This document shows, one piece after another, positions 5,943 through 11,223 of a DNA stretch of 11,223 bases. The notes beneath the pieces are model-generated. The model worked only from the letters and a program-made list of their open reading frames with translations. It had not been told where the DNA came from and ran no database searches. Position 1 is the stretch's first letter. Each line of letters begins with the position of its first letter. This DNA comes from JALZAA01 sp046727755 (GTDB taxonomy: Bacteria; Actinomycetota; Acidimicrobiia; IMCC26256; JACDBD01). The position numbers were made by a program, and so were the translations under genes. Location: NCBI GenBank assembly GCA_046727755.1, contig JBKPDG010000175.1, positions 1 to 11,223 on the forward strand. The letters run 5' to 3'.

Positions 5943-6482
5943 TCAGCGGCGGCGACGAACGAGGTACCCGCCGCCGGCGAGGGCGGCGAGGACGGCCACG
6001 ACGGCGATGACCGCGATGACGACCGGACTCATGCCGGAGCTGTCCTCATCGCTGCTTTGGATCGCCCGGCGCGGCTCGCTCGTCGGTGGACCGCTCGTGG
6101 TCGTGACTGCGTTGACCGTGTGCGTGGTCGTCGCCGTGGCGGCCGGGCTGGTCGAGGTGAACTGGAGCGACCAGTCGCCCGCGGCCGACAGCGCGAGGAC
6201 TGCTTCGTACTCGCCGTCGTCGACGGGCTTGAGAGTCGTCGGTCCTGCCTGGCCGCCGCCGGGCCCAATGGCGGTGACGGTCACCGCGGCCTCTCCCGCG
6301 GGGTGGCCGTCGTTCGCGTAGACGACGCGCGCACGCGCCGTGACCGACGTCGGATCGGCGCCCGGCCTGGCCTCCGCGGTCATCACTCCCTGAGCGTCGT
6401 GTGCGAACGCGGGCGCCGCCGCGAACAAGACGGCGGCGAGAGCGGCGCCGAACAGAGCGATCCTGCGCGCGGCGTGGAACAC
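5943..6482 (-). CDS. Secreted Ig-like protein with C-terminal membrane anchor, mature N-terminal His
   Basis: A 179-residue protein from the GTG at 6482, the only plausible start between the tRNA and the signal peptide; no Shine-Dalgarno is visible. Residues 1-27 are a signal peptide (basic AARR, hydrophobic core, AAAPAFA), with a likely cut giving a mature protein that begins HDAQG. Residues 28 to about 130 look like one beta-sandwich domain (ARARVVYANDGHPAGEAAVT, DDGEYEAVLAL, GDWSLQFTS). A Thr/Ser/Pro-rich stalk follows, then a membrane helix (about 155-175) ending RRRR, so the domain should face outside. The layout resembles YtkA-, FixH- or CopC-like exported proteins, some of which bind copper through an N-terminal His; that function is inference. 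It lies 42 bases after tRNA-Ser(GGA) and 16 before tadA, on the same strand. Confidence 0.75.
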   Translation of the reverse strand: MFHAARRIALFGAALAAVLFAAAPAFAHDAQGVMTAEARPGADPTSVTARARVVYANDGHPAGEAAVTVTAIGPGGGQAGPTTLKPVDDGEYEAVLALSAAGDWSLQFTSTSPAATATTTHTVNAVTTTSGPPTSEPRRAIQSSDEDSSGMSPVVIAVIAVVAVLAALAGGGYLVRRRR

Positions 6483-6524
6483 GTCGCAGAGTGTCGCGCG
6501 TCGCCGGTTCGCAGCTTCGGCGCG

Positions 6525-6612
6525 TGGCGGAGGGAGTGGGATTCGAACCCACGGTGAGTTGCCCCACACACGCTTTCCAAGCGTGCCGATTCGGCCGCTC
6601 TCGCATCCCTCC
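6525..6612 (-). tRNA. tRNA-Ser (anticodon GGA)
   Basis: The minus strand from 6612 folds as a class II tRNA: acceptor GGAGGGA/TCCCTCC, an anticodon loop TTGGAAA (anticodon GGA, reading UCC and UCU), a variable arm with stem GTGGG/CTCAC (one G-U pair) and a GCAA loop, the T-arm GTGGGTTCGAATCCCAC, discriminator G and an encoded CCA (6527-6525). The first 27 bases are identical to the tRNA-Ser(CGA) at 4840. It lies 70 bases downstream of the SRP RNA on the same strand and could share its transcript. Confidence 0.96.
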
Positions 6613-6682
6613 GAATATGTAGATGCGGACCGTGCACCCGCCGTCGACCCCGTCGCCGCTCGGCGCACTTGCTCACGGTGGC
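6613..6682. other. Spacer between tRNA-Ser(GGA) and ffs
   Basis: These 70 bases separate the 3' end of ffs from the 5' end of tRNA-Ser(GGA), both on the minus strand. No terminator with a T tract is seen. The minus-strand run CTACATATTC directly before the tRNA is unusually AT-rich for this window and could hold a poor -10 element, or simply be processed leader if ffs and the tRNA share a transcript. Confidence 0.4.
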
Positions 6683-6781
6683 TCGGGTCAGGTGTTCCTG
6701 CGGCACACGGGAGTGGCTCGCTGAGAGCTGCTTCCTTCCGGACCTGACTCGGTTCGCGAGATCCCGTTGCGCAGGACCCGA
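6683..6781 (-). ncRNA. ffs: Signal recognition particle RNA (4.5S, small bacterial type)
   Basis: The RNA scaffold of the signal recognition particle; it binds Ffh and directs ribosomes making membrane and exported proteins to FtsY and SecYEG. The minus strand contains the conserved apical domain CAGGTCCGGAAGGAAGCAG, with the GGAA tetraloop and the asymmetric Ffh-binding loop. The flanks form the expected long hairpin: TCGGGTC at the 5' end (6781-6775) pairs with GACCCGA at the 3' end (6689-6683), CTGCG pairs with CGCAG next, and ACGGGA with TCCCGT further in. The length of about 99 bases fits the small bacterial class without an Alu domain. The ends are set by the terminal helix and could be off by a few bases. 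No clear promoter is seen upstream. Confidence 0.92.
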
Positions 6782-6798
6782 CCCTCAACGTCACACGT

Positions 6799-6821
6799 GG
6801 GCCGCTGCCGTGCGGCGGCCC
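6799..6821. terminator. GC-rich hairpin downstream of sagB-like gene
   Basis: GGGCCGC (6799-6805) pairs perfectly with GCGGCCC (6815-6821) over a 9-base loop. It lies about 110 bases past the stop of the nitroreductase gene and just before the 5' end of ffs, so it may end the minus-strand putA-sagB transcript. There is no T tract, so intrinsic termination is uncertain. The rest of 6822-6930 shows only a weaker CCCCC/GGGGG pair (within 6846-6877) and no gene. Confidence 0.3.
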
Positions 6822-6930
6822 GGGCCTCGGGCAGGAATTCAGCCCCCCGTACGTGGATTGGGGGTACAGGGCACCACGGGCTCCCCGCCTAGCACGGTCC
6901 GCGGCGCGAGGGTACCAACGGATTCCGCTG

Positions 6931-8439
6931 TCAGCGCCGGCCGCGTTGCAGTTGCAGTGACAGGCGTTGCATGAGCTCGCCGTAGTGGGTGAGCTCGGTC
7001 AAAGAGCCGGGCCGGCCGCCGGGGGCATTGCGGTACGCAGGGAGGCCGACGGAGGTGACGAGCATGCACGACGCGGACGTCGCGAAGAACCGCCGAACGG
7101 GCTCGTCGAAGAACGTCAGCCCGGTCGCGCCGCACCCGAGCGCGAAGGCGGCGAGCGACAGGCGACCCGACGCGACGCCGGCCTCGAGCTGCGCGGTCCG
7201 GTATCCGCGGGGGCCGAGCGCGCCGAGCACGGTGTCGAGGCGCGCGGAGTGGAACGCGGTGTAGGCGGAGTCGCCGCCGAGGGGCTGGTCGAGGCAAAGC
7301 TGCTGGGTGATCGGGCGGAACTGGCCCGGGCGGACGAGCTCCAGGTCGCCGTCACGCCACCGGTAGGCGCCGGGCTCGACGCCTTCGATGCCGTGCACGG
7401 AGAGGTTGTGCTCGAGCAGCGTCGTGCCGGGGGCCACGAAGTCCGCCGGCGTCGGGCGGGCGGCGACGGCCATGCCCCAGTGCAGCAGCGCCGCGGGCGC
7501 GGTCTCGGGCCGCATGATGCGCGTCGATCCGCGCCGCAGGATCACCTGCTCGATCGGGCCGTCGACGTCGTGAAGGGACGGGTCGATCTCAGTGTGGGCG
7601 GGGTTGCCGTCGATCGCGTGGGCGCGCCACGCGTCGACGGCGCCCACGTCCGAAAGCGCGCCGGCGTGCTGCGCCTCGACGATGAGCGGGAACGTGATCG
7701 GGTGGGCCGAGATCGGCTCGACTTCGAGGTCGAGCTCCGGGAGGTCGGCGGGAACTTCGATCGGCGCGCGATCACCGATCGAGACCAGCGCGAGCGGGAA
7801 CTCGGTGACCCCGTCGACCCCGACGAGGCGCGCCACGTCCTCGTCCACGAACCCCGCCCCCACGCTGACGTCGAGGCCCCACGCGTCGGCAACGGCCAAC
7901 AGGTTGGCCAGCATCGTGCCCGCGTCCCAGTACAGATGACGGAACCCGCGTTCGCCGTACTTCCATGCCGTCCGCCACGGGATCCCGGTGAACACGAGCG
8001 TGCAGGCGGGACCGGGTGCGACCGCGCCCTCCCGGAGCGTGGTGAGCCCGAACTCGAGGGGGGCGAAGTGGTGCACGCCGTCGGCGACACCGCTGACGCC
8101 CGACGACACCACGTACAGCTCGACCGGGTGCAAGTTCCCGGCCGACATCGCGGTCCGGAAGTACGTACGTTCATCGAACGCCTGCGACGAGCTCGCGCGT
8201 GTCACCCCGCCGGTGAAGAACAGCAGGCGCGCCAGCGTGGTCGCGTCGATCGCGGGCGACGCCGCCGGCTCGCCGAGCTCAGCCGGCAGCGGCGTGGTCT
8301 CGAGGCCGACGTACCTCTTGAACGGCGCCGGCCGATTGGATGGGTCGAGCGGCTGGAAGTCGACGAGGCGCGATCGGTCCGTCGGCGATCCGTGCTGGGT
8401 CAGCTGGTGCAACACGGCCGCGGCGTCGGGCTCGCTCAC
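6931..8439 (-). CDS. SagB-type nitroreductase family dehydrogenase, two-domain
   Basis: A 502-residue protein of the FMN-dependent nitroreductase/SagB superfamily. SagB-type enzymes oxidise azoline rings in ribosomal peptides, but many members of this long form stand alone with unknown substrates. The first half has TYFRTAMSAGNLHPVELYVV (92-111), the SagB signature around S-A-G-x-L-H-P, then GVHHFAPLEFGL and RGFRHLYWDAG (165-175). The second half repeats the plan: VILRRGSTRIMRP (299-311), GAYRWRDGDLELV, RGYRTAQLEAG (411-421) and GCGATGLTFFDEP (435-447). The halves are thus an internal duplication. The GTG at 8439 is chosen because it overlaps the TGA of the upstream putA gene (GTGA) and has GGAGGA 6 bases before it, showing translational coupling. 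No YcaO cyclodehydratase or precursor peptide is seen here, so azoline oxidation is not supported. FMN binding is family knowledge. Confidence 0.85.
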   Translation of the reverse strand: MSEPDAAAVLHQLTQHGSPTDRSRLVDFQPLDPSNRPAPFKRYVGLETTPLPAELGEPAASPAIDATTLARLLFFTGGVTRASSSQAFDERTYFRTAMSAGNLHPVELYVVSSGVSGVADGVHHFAPLEFGLTTLREGAVAPGPACTLVFTGIPWRTAWKYGERGFRHLYWDAGTMLANLLAVADAWGLDVSVGAGFVDEDVARLVGVDGVTEFPLALVSIGDRAPIEVPADLPELDLEVEPISAHPITFPLIVEAQHAGALSDVGAVDAWRAHAIDGNPAHTEIDPSLHDVDGPIEQVILRRGSTRIMRPETAPAALLHWGMAVAARPTPADFVAPGTTLLEHNLSVHGIEGVEPGAYRWRDGDLELVRPGQFRPITQQLCLDQPLGGDSAYTAFHSARLDTVLGALGPRGYRTAQLEAGVASGRLSLAAFALGCGATGLTFFDEPVRRFFATSASCMLVTSVGLPAYRNAPGGRPGSLTELTHYGELMQRLSLQLQRGRR

Positions 8440-11223
8440 CCGACGTCCTCCGTGGGCGCGAACCCCTGACGGAGCAGGTTCTCGGTCACTACTCGGGGCT
8501 CGACGAACTGGAGGAGGTAGTCGGGGCCCCCCGCCTTCGACCCGACGCCCGACAGCCCGAAACCCCCGAAGGGCTGACGACTCACGAGGGCGCCGGTGAT
8601 CCCGCGGTTCACGTACAGGTTTCCGGCGCGGAACCGCCGTGCCGCGTGACGGATGCGAGCAGGTGAACGCGAGAACAGCCCGCCCGTGAGCGCGTACTCC
8701 GTCTGGTTGGCGAGGACGAGCGCGTGGTCGAAGTCGTCGGCGCTCAGGCAGGTGAGCACCGGGCCGAAGATCTCCTCGGTCGCCACGCGCGCTCCCGCCC
8801 GCTCTGCGACGACAACTGTCGGGCCCGCGTACCAGCCGCCGCCGGGGATGTCGTTGCGCTGCACGACAACCTGGCCTTCGTTTCGGGCGATGTCCTGGTA
8901 CTCGAGGACGCGCTGCTGTGCCTCCTCGTCGATGAGCGGCCCGACGACGGTGCGCAGCTCCGAGGGATGCCCGACGGGGACGATCGCCACCGCCCCCGCG
9001 AGCCGGTCGACGAGCTCGTCGAGCACAGGGGCCAGCGCGATCACCCGCGACGCGGCCGAGCACTTCTGCCCCGCGTAGCCGAATGCGCTCTGCGTGATCG
9101 CGGGAACGGCGACGTCGAGGTCGGCATCGGCGTCGACGATCACTGCGTTCTTGCCGCCCATCTCCGCGATCACCCGCTTCACGTGACGCTGCCCGTCACG
9201 GTGCACCGCCGCGTTGCGCATGATCTCGAGACCCACAGCCTTCGAGCCCGTGAACGCGACGAACGCCACATCGGGATGCTCGACGAGATACGCGCCGACC
9301 TCCTCGCCCACGCCGGGCAGGAAGGCGAGCACGCCGGGTGGGACACCCGCGTCATGGAGGATCTGCACGAGCCGGAACGCGATCCCGGGCGTCTGCTCGG
9401 CCGGCTTGAGCAGCACGGCGTTGCCGGAGACGAGCGCGGCCGTCACCATGCCGGTCGGGATCGCAAGGGGAAAGTTCCACGGCGAGATCACGATGCCCAC
9501 GCCGCGCGGCTCGTAGCGATACGAGTTGGCCTCGCCCGGCGCTTGACCGATGTCGGTGCCGGCAGCCAGGCGCAGCGCCTCCCGTCCGTAGTACTCGCAG
9601 AAGTCGATTGCCTCGCACACGTCGGCGTCGGCCTCGGGGATCGGCTTGCCCGCCTCGAACACCGCGAGGGCCATCAGCTCGCCGCGCCGGTCGCGCATCA
9701 GTGCCGCCGCCCGGAACAGCACCGCAGCCCGGTCGCGCCAGCTCCGGTCGCGCCAGTGGGGCCACGCCGCGTTGGCTGCTTCGAGCGCGCGGTCGGCCTC
9801 GACGACGCCGGCGCGCCCGCTGCGACAGACGATGGTGTCGGTGCGTCCCGGGTCGACCGACACGAGCTCGTCGCCGGTGGCGACCTTCCGGCTGTCGATG
9901 AGGACAGGCGCGGCAAGGGCGTAGTCGGCGGGGACGCCTGCCACGGCCGCGGTCGCGCGAGTCCGGGGCACGGCCCGTCGCAGCTCGGCGCGCGGCTCGT
10001 TCGTGAACGGCGCGGGCCTCGTCGGGTCCGTCGGCGGGCGCGGCGTCGCATCGAGAACGGCGTCCGGCAAGGCCGGTTCGTCGACGCCGGGCGGCGCGAC
10101 CAGCTCATCCAGCGCGCGTCCCTCGGCGAAGCGATGCCGTACGAAGCTCTCGTTCGACGTGTTCTCGAGCAGACGGCGCACGAGGTACGCCATCCCCGGC
10201 ACAAGCTCGCCCACTGGCGTGTAGACGCGTACCCGGAGGCCCATGTCGGTCAGCGCCGCGTGCACCGGCTCGGCCATGCCGAACAGCAGCTGAAGCTCGA
10301 GCGCCCGTTCGTCGAGCCCCTGCTCGCGCGCGTACGCGATCGCGTAGGCGAGACTGCGCACGTTGTGACTGGCGATGGCGGGCCGCACCGCGCCCGCGTG
10401 CTCGATCAGGTGACGCGTGCAGCGCTCGAAATTGGCGTCCGTCTCGTCCTTGCGAGCGAACACGGGTGACGGCCAACCCTCGGCTCCGGTCATCACGGAC
10501 TCCTGATCCCAGTACGCGCCCTTTACCAGTCGAACCTGGAGCGGGACGCGCAGCGTGGCGCGTGACCATTCGACGAGCCTCCGAAGGTCGGCGTACGCGT
10601 CGCGCCGGTACGCCTGCACGACGCATCCGAGCTGCGGCCCGTCGGGGAACTCGCCGCCGAGCACATTGAGCAGCTCGAAGGTGAGGTCCTTGGCGTCGTC
10701 GTGCTCGGTGTCGAGATGGATCGTGGCGCCGTCGACGGCGGCGCGGCGCACTATCGGCCGCAGGCGCATGAGCGCCTCCTCGAGACCCTCGCTCGCGGTC
10801 AAGGGCCCGAAGAGCGGCGAGAGCGCCGTCGGCTTCACCGACACGTTGGCGCGCGGGAGGCGTCCCCACGGGTCGGTCTCGAGGTGGGGACGCTCGGGCC
10901 ATGTTGCGCTGCCCGCCACGAGGGCGCCGAGCAGCTCGTCGACCCGGGCGGCGTAGCGCTCGGCCTCGGCGGTGATCACGGTCTTCTCGCCGAGCAGGTC
11001 GACCGTGGTCGCCTCGCCACGACGCCAGAGCCGCGTCAGCTTCGGCAGTGCGGCCGCCGGCGTCGCGCCGGCGATGAACTGTCGCGCCATGCGACGGATG
11101 TTGCGGCGCGCCACCGCGGCTGACACGTGCGCGCCGAACGGCACGTGCTCGGCGACGTCGATGCCGAGGTCGAGCGCCTTGGGCACGTCGACGCCGTCGT
11201 TCCCGTTGAAGTACTCCTCGAGG
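8436..11223 (-). CDS. putA: Bifunctional proline dehydrogenase / L-glutamate gamma-semialdehyde dehydrogenase (PutA), 5' partial
   Basis: A proline-catabolic enzyme: the FAD domain oxidises proline to pyrroline-5-carboxylate, and the aldehyde dehydrogenase domain then makes glutamate with NAD+. The frame is open to the right edge. Numbering from the in-frame GTG at 11186 gives 916 residues. The proline dehydrogenase barrel spans about 100-390, with VSVKPTALSP (Lys118), LDTEHDDAKD, VRLVKGAYWD (Lys222) and YLVRRLLENTSNESF (Arg337, Arg338). The aldehyde dehydrogenase part has ISPWNFP (Asn571), IAEMGGKN (Glu675) and GQKCSAASR (catalytic Cys709). It ends NRGITGALVSRQPFGGFGLSG...QFVEPRVVTENLLRQGFAP. 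No C-terminal extra domain or obvious DNA-binding domain is visible. Actinobacterial PutA is usually longer, and LEEYFNGNDGVD upstream of that GTG reads as coding, so the true start lies beyond the window. Its stop overlaps the start of the SagB-type gene. Confidence 0.95.
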   Translation of the reverse strand, partial: LEEYFNGNDGVDVPKALDLGIDVAEHVPFGAHVSAAVARRNIRRMARQFIAGATPAAALPKLTRLWRRGEATTVDLLGEKTVITAEAERYAARVDELLGALVAGSATWPERPHLETDPWGRLPRANVSVKPTALSPLFGPLTASEGLEEALMRLRPIVRRAAVDGATIHLDTEHDDAKDLTFELLNVLGGEFPDGPQLGCVVQAYRRDAYADLRRLVEWSRATLRVPLQVRLVKGAYWDQESVMTGAEGWPSPVFARKDETDANFERCTRHLIEHAGAVRPAIASHNVRSLAYAIAYAREQGLDERALELQLLFGMAEPVHAALTDMGLRVRVYTPVGELVPGMAYLVRRLLENTSNESFVRHRFAEGRALDELVAPPGVDEPALPDAVLDATPRPPTDPTRPAPFTNEPRAELRRAVPRTRATAAVAGVPADYALAAPVLIDSRKVATGDELVSVDPGRTDTIVCRSGRAGVVEADRALEAANAAWPHWRDRSWRDRAAVLFRAAALMRDRRGELMALAVFEAGKPIPEADADVCEAIDFCEYYGREALRLAAGTDIGQAPGEANSYRYEPRGVGIVISPWNFPLAIPTGMVTAALVSGNAVLLKPAEQTPGIAFRLVQILHDAGVPPGVLAFLPGVGEEVGAYLVEHPDVAFVAFTGSKAVGLEIMRNAAVHRDGQRHVKRVIAEMGGKNAVIVDADADLDVAVPAITQSAFGYAGQKCSAASRVIALAPVLDELVDRLAGAVAIVPVGHPSELRTVVGPLIDEEAQQRVLEYQDIARNEGQVVVQRNDIPGGGWYAGPTVVVAERAGARVATEEIFGPVLTCLSADDFDHALVLANQTEYALTGGLFSRSPARIRHAARRFRAGNLYVNRGITGALVSRQPFGGFGLSGVGSKAGGPDYLLQFVEPRVVTENLLRQGFAPTEDVG

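Noticed and set aside
6483..6794. N-terminal extension of the secreted protein through the tRNA and SRP RNA
   Set aside because: The extra residues are translations of tRNA-Ser(GGA) and ffs; the signal peptide begins at the GTG at 6482.
6967..8469. 500-codon plus-strand open frame opposite the nitroreductase
   Set aside because: It is Arg/Gly/Glu-rich antisense with no recognisable motif; the minus frame has clear domain motifs and a coupled start.
8724..10469. 581-codon plus-strand open frame opposite putA
   Set aside because: Antisense shadow in GC-rich DNA; the minus strand encodes all PutA catalytic motifs.

Overview
The window is very GC-rich (G or C dominates third codon positions), uses GTG starts often, carries a DUF2505 gene (a mainly actinobacterial family) and has a short SRP RNA. 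It therefore looks like chromosomal DNA of a high-GC actinobacterium, perhaps a member of Acidimicrobiia known from metagenomes; the class is inference. Nearly all the DNA is coding. No insertion sequence, CRISPR array or phage gene is visible.

Layout. Positions 1-150 hold, on the minus strand, the start of a heavy-metal-associated (HMA) domain with a CxxC motif. It abuts, in opposite orientation, a plus-strand CopA-type Cu(I) P1B-ATPase (125-2236) whose own HMA domain has lost its CxxC half: an inverted junction that is either a real rearrangement or an assembly chimera. Next come a minus-strand DUF2505 protein (2233-2727), a divergent plus-strand metF (2782-3648), and a minus-strand membrane-anchored protein with eleven 8-residue repeats (3673-4662). 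Then follow tRNA-Ser(CGA), a plus-strand VOC-family protein (4893-5468), minus-strand tadA (5465-5926), a minus-strand secreted C-terminally anchored protein (5943-6482), tRNA-Ser(GGA), and the SRP RNA ffs (6683-6781).

The right 40 percent is a translationally coupled minus-strand pair: a PutA-type bifunctional proline dehydrogenase/P5C dehydrogenase (8436 to beyond the right edge), then a 502-residue SagB-type nitroreductase with two related halves (6931-8439). Start and stop overlap as GTGA.

How the genes relate. ffs, tRNA-Ser(GGA), the secreted protein and tadA lie head to tail on the minus strand and look like a housekeeping cluster for translation and secretion. Two convergent pairs (copA/DUF2505 and VOC/tadA) share a CTAG in which both genes stop. 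The least explained parts are the octapeptide-repeat membrane protein, the SagB-type oxidoreductase coupled to proline catabolism, and the inverted HMA junction at the left edge.
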